DNA of 64,000 bases, from the NCBI GenBank assembly GCA_009859145.1, contig VRVR01000053.1, forward strand, positions 142,375 through 206,374, read 5' to 3'. A program made the translations under genes and the position numbers. Source of the DNA: Andalucia godoyi. Lineage: Eukaryota; Discoba; Jakobea; Jakobida; Andaluciidae. The stretch's first letter is position 1, and each line of letters begins with the position of its first letter. The notes beneath the pieces were generated by a model. That model saw only the letters and a program-made list of their open reading frames with translations. It searched no databases and was not told the DNA's origin. Below, one piece after another: positions 32,501-40,888 of the stretch.

Positions 32501-32693
32501 ATGCGAACAGTTTCCGACACCGCAGAGATGCACTACAACTATGACGACCATCATCACCACCACCATCATCATCATCATCATCATTATTATCATCATCATT
32601 ATTATTATCATTCTCATTTTCATTATCACGATCACGATCATCGCCATCAAGCGAAAGCACGACGACATTCGGACTTGATGAACTGTGTGCCAT
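29529..32693 (-). CDS. Ulp/SENP-type SUMO protease (C48 family)
   Basis: A 1054-aa nuclear-type protein with a C48 cysteine protease domain at about 600-880. The catalytic set is visible: His693 in LHWSLAIV, Asp718 in LFLDSM, Gln774 and Cys780 in EQSNGSDCGAFLL. Upstream is the family entry motif LNDNLIDMYLAFL. The N-terminal half is disordered, acidic and Ser-rich, with an Asp/Asn tract near residues 17-48, and Asp-rich runs recur near the C-terminus (about 967-1000). Long N-terminal extension and inserted acidic patches resemble SENP6/7 or yeast Ulp2 more than Ulp1, but I would not fix the subclass. It should remove SUMO or edit SUMO chains. Confidence 0.9.
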   Translation of the reverse strand: MAHSSSSPNVVVLSLDGDDRDRDNENENDNNNDDDNNDDDDDDGGGDDGRHSCSASLRCRKLFASTLNSENLIDRSILKRGTRPSESLDAYFRDSSALPPKRLVPHQSRKRPLTVDVAGDSSRKRPKIADEDVVDPLLARCPGPPPSVTSTPTVTCYPGRPSSGADTQSTGGGMDSGRSNRGHARHSMDGLGSGAAALTFSRICTLQKVIVRGRSFAVDQNDDIYFNMSVDAHDRVVGHFSFYIHGARQIKLRVADVEQVNVPYPNDIPPNATSVSLTFGTRNVPLPLRPADASFAAHRDSLVELEFHIANNTSAQLLLEFFMKAKAKGTCLTITRGTTSSAVSAVSDAIRPTFREPAPHVEKVLPAPTLRSPANGKMQAVPSAKLKRPGSPLAPANVSGLSRRAIEAAQYNAHKASSSSSQCVPTAASRLRFSSSQFMEGSPALTAGSHLRSLNDATSSRVGKGDESKHKRKETCTKKDALSDTETGSLGGTRGGEKMSKRKRSVSLGGKSSNSVEVVVLSSDDDDDVDVDRDRDLDHDRDEGNTGDASNAGNDGNDSNSSAKQQHRRGTAKPSSRTGSRNHERTAETVDMLEDDEELDKLPLGVKYNVDLRGSDMRRTRPGEFLNDNLIDMYLAFLKAVLESRSPEYAKSIHFFSTHFFTAPTERQDAFVRKVELAQKSILVIPLHQKSLHWSLAIVLNPSQASMDGCCCMILFLDSMPSNKNSFTLAARKITDFLRRKIPAADAGLAEDAIVLPLSSRRIVRYERVRVPEQSNGSDCGAFLLTFVEFLVTDLMDLGTTAVLSKWSNTELSFGVDWFNAQRLIPMMRDRLKAMCMDTFQEREPPMLPLVLEEFAALRERIQDDRKKANKKSRKTRNIQIDSDDDQLKVAMVEHKEAEDQSTTGSPTVIRVSEPEPALTDETYDGEQKLSNKEDHRTVIDDDKCRDQRRKQDDCSAVADVKEDVFDTSSDSDDNDNDNDNDDDDDDNDDDDDDHEDDVDGGVDKHGESSESAGRIMDVLIDAAAEDAPVAVDDSQTESKAQSGSVNVFEIEDS

Positions 32694-33069
32694 TCTCTAA
32701 TTCGCCTCTAATCCACTGTGACGGTAAGAATGTTTTTTATTTTATTTCACAATGTAAAAAGTTTTTTAAAATTAATAAAACCTTCCCAGAAGAAACACTC
32801 ATCTTCACCTTTCTCTTTCAATTTCGGCGTTGGCGGGTCGTTCAGCCTCAACTGCACTCCAGTGCGGATTCTACAGCAGTTTCTTTATTTTCCGCCCAAC
32901 GATACCGGCATCGCTTCCGTTTTTCGAAACGACCGCGTTGTGAATACCATTTTTCTGCCCATCTTCTCTCGTTCGTTTTTCCATTTCCACCCCGTCTTTT
33001 TTTCGAAGGGTTCTATTGGATTTACTGGATTTGAGAGAGTGGTCGACACACACAGAGAAGCGAAAAACA
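32694..33069. promoter_or_regulatory. Divergent region, Ulp-like / thioredoxin-like gene
   Basis: A 376-bp gap between divergent start codons. It is AT-rich at 32730-32785 and T/C-rich just upstream of the plus-strand start (32955-33010). No other gene. Confidence 0.5.
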
Positions 33070-34329
33070 ATGTCGCGTGGAAAGACGAAAGAATTGTATG
33101 TTCCGATTGACACGTTTGAGGGACTGTGGTCGAATGTGTGGGACGTTCTGAGGCACGGCTCAGACAAGGGGGTGTTCATGGATGTGTATACGAAATGGGC
33201 TGGGTCGTGTACGGCTGTTGCGCCGCTCGTCCGAAAATGGGCGTCGGACCACGACCAGCTGGACGAGACCACATGCACGATCAAGTTTCTGTTGGTTGAC
33301 GCAGACAAGGTTGCAGCGACGTACAATCCGAGCTTTCTGAAGAATGCGACGTACAATCAAGAAGCAGAAGTTGAGTACTTGCGGATACTTTTGGATTTTG
33401 CAAAGGGGCGGTCCAGGCCTACGTTCGTTGTGTATGTGAACAACGGCTGTGCGTCTCGTCTGAAGAGCGCGCCGTTCGTGGCAGGCACAGGCGACGGAGC
33501 GGCACATGCGCTCTCTCCGGGAAGCGCAGCGCTGGTTCTCATTGACGGGATCGATATGAGTTCCATCAACCTGTGCCTGGACGCAATGAAACCAAAGTCT
33601 GCGGAAGAGCGCGACAAGGAAGCAGAGGAGCAGAAGAACATGGAGAACAATCATCCAAGCACACTTGGAGTGGATGGGACCAAGTCTGCTCCGTCCAGTG
33701 CAACGCCGACTCCGCGAATCACATCGGGAGGCTCATTTGGGGGTGCTGCAGAGGATTCGACAATTGCAACATCCAAGTTTTACACGGCGTACCCAACGCG
33801 GACTGCGCCCCTGGCTCTGGCAGCCGCAAGCTATAAGCCTCCGCAAAATGTGCAAAAGGACTACCGATTCCGCTCTCTTTTGACCGAGCATGGGTGGACG
33901 GCCGTGTATGAGCAAGAGTACGCCGTTCCGATGTCGACGGAAGAAGTCCTGGGGGGAATCAAGAAGAGCTCGGGCAAGGACTCGTGGCTGTGCATTGGTG
34001 CTCTCGACTTGGAAGGCGATCCAGATGTGTTTGTTCTTGCAGCATTCATCAAGGCAAAGGATTTCCTTGCATCGTTCAGCGACGAAAAGAACCTTGCCCG
34101 AGGACCATACAATGGAAAAATCTTTGCATATGTTCGGGCGGGCTGCTCCATGGGATTTGTCCAAGGAACTCCGGAAATTCTGCTGAATCCGGAAGATAAG
34201 GCCAAAAAGAACCCAGGAACTCGTCTTTCGTGGGTTCTGGACGCGAGTGGCGGTGCACGCCTCGGAGAGAAGTGCATGCTGCAGGAGTCCACACGATTCC
34301 TTAAAGTCATTTTGCAGACCCCGTACTAA
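33070..34329 (+). CDS. Thioredoxin-fold protein with altered active site
   Basis: A 419-aa protein from the ATG at 33070 (MSRGKTKELYVP). Residues about 25-150 look like a thioredoxin fold: VFMDVYTKWAGSCTAVAPLV, then a central strand (IKFLLVDADKV) and RPTFVVYVNNG with the cis-Pro. The usual CGPC is WAGSC, so only the second Cys remains and redox cycling is doubtful. The closest general resemblance is to the thioredoxin domains fused to axonemal NME/TXNDC proteins, but no NDK domain follows. A Ser/Thr/Gly linker (about 200-245) leads to a second globular domain (about 265-419: FRSLLTEHGWTAVYEQEY, GKIFAYVRAGCSMGFVQ) that I do not recognise. Confidence 0.72.
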   Translation: MSRGKTKELYVPIDTFEGLWSNVWDVLRHGSDKGVFMDVYTKWAGSCTAVAPLVRKWASDHDQLDETTCTIKFLLVDADKVAATYNPSFLKNATYNQEAEVEYLRILLDFAKGRSRPTFVVYVNNGCASRLKSAPFVAGTGDGAAHALSPGSAALVLIDGIDMSSINLCLDAMKPKSAEERDKEAEEQKNMENNHPSTLGVDGTKSAPSSATPTPRITSGGSFGGAAEDSTIATSKFYTAYPTRTAPLALAAASYKPPQNVQKDYRFRSLLTEHGWTAVYEQEYAVPMSTEEVLGGIKKSSGKDSWLCIGALDLEGDPDVFVLAAFIKAKDFLASFSDEKNLARGPYNGKIFAYVRAGCSMGFVQGTPEILLNPEDKAKKNPGTRLSWVLDASGGARLGEKCMLQESTRFLKVILQTPY

Positions 34330-34465
34330 GCGTGTAAAATCGAGAAACTGTTTTTCTTCTTCTTACTATCTTTCTTCTTCCCTTTCTTTTTACTTTCTCT
34401 CCCTCCGTTTGCAGCTAAACAATTCAAAAAAGCATTGAAAACACAAAGACATGCACAGGAACGGA

Positions 34466-35593
34466 TCAGGGAAGATTGGACGCTCCGTACAGGATTCGCG
34501 CCAGGAATTCCTTGTCGGAGAACTTGGGAGGCTTGCCGTTGGGAGCTGGCTGCTGGTCCATGACCTGTTTCCTGGCTTTGACCACCTTGATGTCAGTCTG
34601 TCTGATGATGGTAACTCCAAGTCGACGTGACGTGTACATCCGTTGGCCACCCGCTCCGCCGCACACGAGCCAATCGACCTGTCCTAGTCCAGGGACATTG
34701 ACATACGGCAGCCAGAACGAAAGACCATATCGAGGGTTCACTTGCGACCCGACGTACACCTGGTTCAACAGATCGATCTGAATCGCACCATCCGCACCGC
34801 GACGCAGCCACTCCCCAAATCGCCCAAACTCCCGCGCATTCATCACGAGTCCGTTTGAAAGAATCGGCTGATGATCTGCTTCGTGTGTCCGAAATCGTGT
34901 AATTTGCATCCCGACACGGTCTTTGTACAGTTTGTTGAAATAGCCAGCAACATCGAGACCAGTGTTCGCGGCCGCAAGTCTCCGTGACAGCAATTCTCCA
35001 GCGATCTGGAATGGGCTGGGCCCATAGAGAAACGTTCTCCCGGGCTCTGGGACAGCACCCGTGTCGAACACGATTCCCTGGCAAGCTTGCGAATATGTCA
35101 ATGGAGCTCCAATCTCTCCTGGATCAAGTCCGCATACAAGCTGCAGGAGCTGCCGAATGGTGATTCGACTCCGGAATGGATCTTGTGCCCATTCTGTAAT
35201 TGTCCATGCAACCGGCTCATCGAGGCTCTGGATGATCCTCTCTTGAACCGCAAACAAAATCAAAGGACCCACAAACGATTTTGTGCACGATGCAAGTGGC
35301 CAAGCTGCCTCCATCGATCCGCCGTTCGCAACCGGGTAGTCTTCAAACGCAATCGCTCCATTCACAATCACCAACAGAGACGTACCACCAAACGTTGTCG
35401 AATACTGTGCAGCAAGCTGAAAATTATTCGTATTTGGTGCAAACGGAGGCAGGTTCGACGGTAGGTTCCACACCAAGCAGTCGATTCCTTCTGCCTTTTC
35501 AAGCTGTTTCAATGCTCGATTCTTCTGTTGCCGATCTCCATTGCGCTTCCCTCGTCCCCCAGACCCAAACAGCTTTCTTGCAACGAAAAACAT
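34466..35593 (-). CDS. Beta-lactamase-fold serine hydrolase
   Basis: A 375-aa protein in the class C beta-lactamase/esterase-like fold (Beta-lactamase PF00144 type). The catalytic SxxK is Ser102-Cys-Thr-Lys105 in PLASCTKSFVG. An FLYGPSPFQIAGELL segment (about 188-202) occupies the YxN motif, with Tyr190. The late GGAGGQRMY corresponds to the KTG-region strand. Such proteins are usually esterases, peptidases or amidases in eukaryotes, not resistance enzymes. There is no clear signal peptide; the basic N-terminus (KLFGSGGRGKRNGDRQQK) does not look hydrophobic. Lateral acquisition from bacteria is possible but not shown by this sequence. Confidence 0.82.
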   Translation of the reverse strand: MFFVARKLFGSGGRGKRNGDRQQKNRALKQLEKAEGIDCLVWNLPSNLPPFAPNTNNFQLAAQYSTTFGGTSLLVIVNGAIAFEDYPVANGGSMEAAWPLASCTKSFVGPLILFAVQERIIQSLDEPVAWTITEWAQDPFRSRITIRQLLQLVCGLDPGEIGAPLTYSQACQGIVFDTGAVPEPGRTFLYGPSPFQIAGELLSRRLAAANTGLDVAGYFNKLYKDRVGMQITRFRTHEADHQPILSNGLVMNAREFGRFGEWLRRGADGAIQIDLLNQVYVGSQVNPRYGLSFWLPYVNVPGLGQVDWLVCGGAGGQRMYTSRRLGVTIIRQTDIKVVKARKQVMDQQPAPNGKPPKFSDKEFLARILYGASNLP

Positions 35594-36637
35594 GTTCTGG
35601 CTCTATCTCGATCTGTGTGCATAAGTATGCCCTGTATGCGGAAAAGAAGCCGGATCAGGCGAGCAAGCCCAATCAGTACCAGAAAGTACTTTCCTTTCAG
35701 CGCTGGTCACCTTTGCGGGGAATTCTCGTCTGAAAACGAAAAACTCCTAATTCCGGATGTGGATGAAATACCGACGCGCTTTTTTGAACGATTCCTATTG
35801 TGTTTTATTTCGTTTTCACTACCACTGCCAGAAAACGCTTTTTTTTTTTGTTGAAGAGTACACACACACACGTTCGAGACATGGACGGGGGATGTGTGCG
35901 GAACATCCATTAGGAAGTCGAAAGAACACGCTTACATTATACACTGGACATGCATATTCAGTCTTGCATCCCGTTGCCGGGAAGGGGATAGGCCCCAGCA
36001 CGCCTCACGGCGCTCTTCAGATAAATGCTCCGCGCTCCGTTCCCAATCTCGATCAATCGGTGAGCCACCTTCTCAGCGTGACACGTTGTTCCTGAGAAGG
36101 GTGCATTTTTTTGATTCTGACGGCCCTAGCAGCAGGCGCTTTCGTGTCCTCAGTTGCAGCGATTGATGCACCTGGAGAGGAGATACGAGAGGAAGAGGCG
36201 GTAGGCGTAGTGACACGTGGTCTCTGCGGGACCTAGGAGGCCGTGTATCATGAATTTCTGTGAAACAAACGTGCTAGTGCCGGCCAGTATTGACCGTGTC
36301 TGTTTATGGATACTTCCGTATGCGTGACAATGACGTGTTATTATTCTGCGGTGCGCATGTACTTGTGTGTGCTGGGAGGGCCTTGTGCCCTTAGACGATT
36401 CATTTTCGCAGGATCGATTGTCATGCAACGTTGCAATTTGTACCAATTAGAAACCAATTCGTAATTTTGATACAGTGTATCGTAGCACGAGGCGCTTTTT
36501 ACAGCGTGTGCACGATCATGGTTTTTATGCATGTGAGATGATGGTGCACCACTACTTCATGAGATGGCATGTTGCGTTCAGAAGATGACGAGAATAAACA
36601 GGGAGGGCTAGACTGCATTGGACTGGACAAGAATGGA
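35594..36637. other. Gene-free block carrying repeat copy A
   Basis: About 1 kb without a gene. Repeat copy A occupies 35934-36345. The remainder (36346-36637) has no recognisable feature. ORFs here look like translations of the repeat. Confidence 0.65.
35934..36345 (+). repeat. Dispersed repeat, copy A
   Basis: Three blocks recur in inverse orientation near 48.1-48.5 kb. The last block (36258-36345) matches 48137-48224 (reverse complement) at 83 of 88 positions. The other blocks are 35934-36010 and 36089-36127. Blocks are separated by unrelated DNA, so the copies are diverged and internally rearranged. No terminal repeats or ORF for a transposase are visible. Confidence 0.85.
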
Positions 36638-37330
36638 CTAGAAGCACTGTTCGAGGACTTCGAGGACTTGCTGCCAGCCGAGTTTTGAGAAAATGTCCTT
36701 CATGTCGTAGACGTGCGCAAGGGCAAGCCAGTCCGCAGGGTTCTTGACGACGCTGCAGAAACCGTTCGCAATGTAGCATTTTGGATGGGACTCGAAGGCA
36801 ATGGTCTGGATGTCACTGCATGTTAGCGAGGGGTTCGTGAGCACGGGCTCTAACGCAAGCTGCAGACAGACTAGCGTTCCATTGATCCACTGTTGGCCGA
36901 CAGTCGAAAACGACTGCAGGTTCGCCATGAACCGGGAGCAGTACTTCAGTCCGTATCCGAGCGCATATCCGTCGATGCCGCAACTGTGCGTCTTGTCCAG
37001 GCAGTTGGAGTAGAACGAGCACGTCTCGGGAACGGGTGCTGTGCAGGCTTCTGGAGTAGGATAGCACGGTGCCGTCGAGGAAACTGTGTCAAACGAGTCG
37101 ACAGGAAGCGAAGGGCTGCATGTTTGCAGTGCATTCAGAGCAGAATCTGTGGAGCAGTACACGGAGAGCATCACGTGCGGACATTCCTTCAGCGCGGTTG
37201 CCAGCGCAGCCGCGGATTGAGACGTCAGTGTAAACGACGCGTAGTTTGCAGAAAATGCTTGTGGACACTGCATAAAGCACGTAAATACGATGCTGCACAG
37301 AATAACTCTCAACAAGCCGTGCTTCATCAT
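36638..37330 (-). CDS. Secreted Cys-rich, stanniocalcin-like protein
   Basis: A 230-aa protein with a signal peptide of about 28 residues (MMKHGLLRVILCSIVF core, cleavage near QAFSA). Many cysteines fall in a regular order: ETCSFYSNCLDKTHSCGIDG, YGLKYCSRF, GTLVCLQLAL, TCSDIQTIAFESHPKCY, NGFCSVVKN and a final LEQC. The spacing C-x(n)-FxSHPxCY-x(4)-C-S resembles the core of stanniocalcins, which are found in some protists as well as animals. If correct, it would be an extracellular calcium- or phosphate-related glycoprotein; an N-glycosylation sequon (NGT) is present. The ATG at 37330 is the first in frame; a second Met follows directly. Confidence 0.55.
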   Translation of the reverse strand: MMKHGLLRVILCSIVFTCFMQCPQAFSANYASFTLTSQSAAALATALKECPHVMLSVYCSTDSALNALQTCSPSLPVDSFDTVSSTAPCYPTPEACTAPVPETCSFYSNCLDKTHSCGIDGYALGYGLKYCSRFMANLQSFSTVGQQWINGTLVCLQLALEPVLTNPSLTCSDIQTIAFESHPKCYIANGFCSVVKNPADWLALAHVYDMKDIFSKLGWQQVLEVLEQCF

Positions 37331-38529
37331 GTTCAAGACTGGCGATCACAACATGACACACAGTGCTGGGCGAGGACACATGGAAGACAGAAACAGACGC
37401 AGAAAAAGACGATCGGTCATATTTGTGTTTTCCCGGCGCCTTTTCAGCTTTCTTTGGGCTGCGAGGGACAACTACAAACGACGCGCAGCGTACTGCAAAC
37501 CGCAACCACCCCAGTTCCCGAGTCCCAGAGGACAACGGATGTTGGACAACAAGGGGAAAAAAAGCGCACACGTGCCTTTTCCAGATAAAAGGAATCGAAC
37601 CCGGATTCCACAAGAATCTCAAGTCAATCGCCCCAGGGAGCTTTCTTGAAATTCGGTCGAAAGAAGAAGATTTCCATGATCACAATGTGCACGTGCGCGA
37701 CTTTCGATCGTCGATGCATACGACTTTCCGTTTTGCGATCTTTCGGCAACTTGAAGACATTCCCCACAGCTTCCTCTGCAACAGCAGCGTGGGAGCACGG
37801 CAGCATGCTCGCCGAATCCGCTGAGGAGAACGGCGCTCTGCACCGCCCTAGAGGTGAGCAGCGAGCTCTCGACTCCAAACAACCTTTACTTCGAGAGCAG
37901 CCGCAAGCAGCGTCTCTGTTCCCCATTCACCTCCAACGTCTACCATGGATGTATCCGGATGCGTCTGCTTCACATACCGGATGATCATCGCCAAATTATG
38001 CAGAAAGCTTGTCCACCGGCGGTGCTTGCCTGAAATCGGAAATCGAGTCGGCGGGCACCGGGAAGTAGAATGAAGATGTAGAAGAGCACGAAAGCAAGAA
38101 ATCTTCCAGCAAGGCACTTTATCTTTCCGGAATGAGACGGCTTGTAGGCCAGGCGCATCTGCACGATTACTGGAACCCTGAAAGGACGAGAAACCATTGT
38201 GTGAACAGCCTAACGTGCGTTGCAAACAGAATGAAGAAGAATTCGCGATTTGCACAAATGCGATATATAGGTACGACGACTGGGGCCAGTGGACGAGCCT
38301 ATCCAAAGGAATGGCACCCACCGGAATCCACGGGAATCCGGTATCAGGAGCACCGGCAACCCAGCGCCTCGATGAGCTCTTCGTTGAGAATTGTATGTGA
38401 AGACCAAAAATGGAAAACGACTCCGCCCCTTCGGTGAGCGTACCCCGCGTTGCTGGAACAGTTCATTCGGCTCTTTGACACTGATGTTCTCCATAATTTA
38501 CTTTCAAGGGGGTGTGAGAGTTGTGGATA
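37331..38529. other. Gene-poor block around the FkbM relic
   Basis: About 1.2 kb with no intact gene. It holds the methyltransferase relic (above). The 5' flank of the secreted-protein gene is at 37331-37450. A tRNA T-arm-like string at 37591-37609 is not a tRNA. Nothing else recognised. Confidence 0.5.
37620..38197 (-). pseudogene. FkbM-like methyltransferase relic (frame-broken)
   Basis: Minus-strand fragments of a type II FkbM-like methyltransferase in at least three frames. From the ATG at 38197 one frame has a signal-anchor (CLAGRFLAFVLFYIFILLPG, about 38121-38040). A second frame (about 38030-37860) has RRWTSFLHNLAMIIRYV, then the SAM-binding motif MVDVGGEWGTETLLAAALEV. A third (about 37840-37640) has HAAVAEEAVGNVFKLP, the strand/turn expected after motif I in the family. 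The first two frames could be joined by an AG acceptor at about 38020, but no donor/acceptor pair restores the third, and the distal half of the domain is missing. Best read as a truncated pseudogene. Confidence 0.4.
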
Positions 38530-40110
38530 TCAAAACCGGTCTCTTTCAGGCTGAACAGCAGCCGGGCTTCCGGCTTGGGCTTCGCGGACAATATCTGCTT
38601 CCACAGTTTGCATTTCCGGAGACATGTACGGGTTCAACGCATGGGTAACGGGAAGTTCTGGTATGTCTGCGAGCCATGCAGTTAGTTGGTTTCTTCTGGT
38701 TTCTTGTGTTGTCTTTGCAGCAGCAATGCCGATCCTCTTCCGCAGTTTGTGCCAGGCCCTCTCGTCCTCTGTGAGCAAGAGAACATGGCCGTGCTTGTCA
38801 CTAAACACAGAGGGCAAGTAAAGAAAATCACGAACATTCGGCAGCACATCTGCAGTCGGTCCGGAGCGGCCAATGCAGTCATCCAGCCAAAACACAGATG
38901 CGGCAGAGTTGACAACGGACGTCAAGAAGTTCTGTCCGAGCGCTTTTGCGGCCTCTGCCCACGAAGCAGCATCAGCGGATACTGAAGGCTGGGGCAGCTG
39001 CGGGGGCCAGAACTTCAGTAAAACAGCGTCCTTTGGATCGTAGTACACATAGATCGACGCGAAGCTGAGCGATCCGTTCAGCAACGGGAGGAATGGAGAC
39101 ATTAGCGCAGCAGAGGCGGAGGACGCAGGCTGCACGCTGCTGGCGCGGATCACGTTCTGCGTGCAGTAGCCATTCGCGGCATGCAACGATCCAATGTATT
39201 CCCCTGGTCCCAAGTTGAGTCCGACACGGTTCCCGGCCGCCGTCATGGTCAGCCGCACTCCCAAAGAATGCGCGATGATATGGACATGGTCCAAGGAGAC
39301 ACCGAAATCGTCCCGCAGCCTCATCAGGCAGCCCTTTTGCAACGCAGAGGCACCGAGGGACACCGCTCCCCACAGCGGCTTCATGAGATCGAGGTAGAGC
39401 CGCGCTGCCTCTGATGCGAGATTCGCAGACGGATCTCCCGCAGGCCACAGAAACAGCATGGGGAGGGCCTTGAATGCTGGCTGCACATAGTCTGATCGCG
39501 GAATGGTTCCCAACGCACAACACAGTCTTCGAATTTGCATCGGCGGCTGGTTATCAATGTCTGGGTCACCGAGATTGACCGCAACAAGCCCGGCGTTCAC
39601 AAACCCCGACGAACTCAGAAATCCGCCAACTAGCAGCGGAACAATCGTATCGGGCGAAATGTCCTCTCTGGAAAGAGACTGCAGCGACACGTGGAAAGGC
39701 ACGTCTGGTCCATCGGTGACCAGTGCAAACGAAAACTGGTTGTTGGGAGCCCAGTCCGTGGTTGGCTTCCGAATGTCGCAAGCCACCACAACGACGTACT
39801 GACAAGCCACTGACGGCGGTCGAAACTTGGACAGTGTCGTCCGCAAGAATGCGTCAATGAACGGAGACAGCGGCGGGCGCGTTCCCCGAGGCGTTACAAC
39901 TGGAGGCACCGCAGGAAGCGCTGTCGGGGTCGGAGTCTGGATCGGTGTGCTGCCCATGTATCGAACAGATTGTAATCGACCGGCGCTTCGAGGACACGGT
40001 GGGATCTGCTGTAGTTGTGCTCCGAAATGGACGGAAACGGGGATTGAGAGCTTGCCGATGTGAAGAAGCAGTGGTGAATTCCGAGGCTGAAGGTTGCGCA
40101 ACTGGTTCAT
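38530..40110 (-). CDS. Alpha/beta hydrolase, DUF900-like
   Basis: A 526-aa protein. The nucleophile elbow is AHSLG with Ser282, in DHVHIIAHSLGVRLTMTA, preceded by a strand and PMLFLWPAGDPSANLASEAARLYLDL. That LFxWPxxG then HxIAHSxGxRL arrangement is characteristic of DUF900-type alpha/beta hydrolases. An acidic residue and His later (YDPKDAV at about 355-361; FSDKHGHVLL near 446-455) may complete the triad. The first 80 residues are Pro/Thr-rich and not conserved. Substrate unknown. The start at 40110 is the first in-frame ATG. A rather high Ala content and bacterial-like family distribution make transfer from bacteria worth testing. Confidence 0.75.
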   Translation of the reverse strand: MNQLRNLQPRNSPLLLHIGKLSIPVSVHFGAQLQQIPPCPRSAGRLQSVRYMGSTPIQTPTPTALPAVPPVVTPRGTRPPLSPFIDAFLRTTLSKFRPPSVACQYVVVVACDIRKPTTDWAPNNQFSFALVTDGPDVPFHVSLQSLSREDISPDTIVPLLVGGFLSSSGFVNAGLVAVNLGDPDIDNQPPMQIRRLCCALGTIPRSDYVQPAFKALPMLFLWPAGDPSANLASEAARLYLDLMKPLWGAVSLGASALQKGCLMRLRDDFGVSLDHVHIIAHSLGVRLTMTAAGNRVGLNLGPGEYIGSLHAANGYCTQNVIRASSVQPASSASAALMSPFLPLLNGSLSFASIYVYYDPKDAVLLKFWPPQLPQPSVSADAASWAEAAKALGQNFLTSVVNSAASVFWLDDCIGRSGPTADVLPNVRDFLYLPSVFSDKHGHVLLLTEDERAWHKLRKRIGIAAAKTTQETRRNQLTAWLADIPELPVTHALNPYMSPEMQTVEADIVREAQAGSPAAVQPERDRF

Positions 40111-40888
40111 CCACCAACGGAGTAGATGCAGACTCTCTCACCCACTTTGACGAACAACAACCAGGCCCTCACAAGTTGCTAATTTGCTGATTCGCAAAAC
40201 TGCAGAATTCCAAACAGCGTCGACTTCGTTAGGAGATCCGCCTCCTACCCCAAAGACAGAAGTTCTTCTACAACTGTTGAGAAAAGTAAAGAGGAAAATC
40301 CCGGTATCGACGCGGGGCTGCCTTGTGGACTGCATTTTAATCGTCCCAACAGACGCATTAGCATGAAGCCGAACAATCAGAGATCATGCTTCGAGAATCA
40401 GATACTCCCCCCCAACAAAAGCGACAAGAGTTTGTGGGTGGGATTTTTTTAATTTAATTAAAAGATAAAAACAAACGTCTCGTTATCGACAAACAGCAAA
40501 TATGGCACAGATACATCATAATATTCACGCAGTGGAGTATTATGTATCATGAAAAAGAAAAAAAAGAAAAGAAATAACAGTACTAATACTAATAAATCAA
40601 TCAATCAATCAACCAGGCATTCAGGAATCAAATAAACTCCACATGACAAAAACATCCAAAACCACATCAGACCACAGACAGCACAGGTGCATCCAGTATT
40701 CACAAAAACACATCTATTCTTTTCTCACCTTCCCGCCTTTGCATTTCTGCAACGGGGAAACACGCATACCTCGAAGAACAATCAACCAAAAAAAAAAAAA
40801 AAAAAAACAGTCATGCAAACAGAAACAACCAACACACAAATACAGACAAGGAAAACAAAAAATGCAAAGTCGAGGCTGCGGAGCACCC
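40111..40888. other. Intergenic, no gene seen
   Basis: AT-rich, with TTTAATTTAATTAAAAG at about 40448-40464, AATCAATCA repeats at 40594-40615 and an A-run (40788-40807). Plus-strand ORFs 40643-41013 overlap the 3' end of the next gene and lack conserved character. Confidence 0.55.

Noticed and set aside
32393-33034. Plus-strand ORF with a long His run
   Set aside because: It is the shadow of the Asp/Asn tract of the Ulp-like gene on the opposite strand; its middle is repeat sequence and it runs over the promoter region.
37591-37609. tRNA T-arm-like string (GGTTCGATTCC on the minus strand)
   Set aside because: No acceptor, D-arm or anticodon stem can be folded around it; the flanking stems do not pair.
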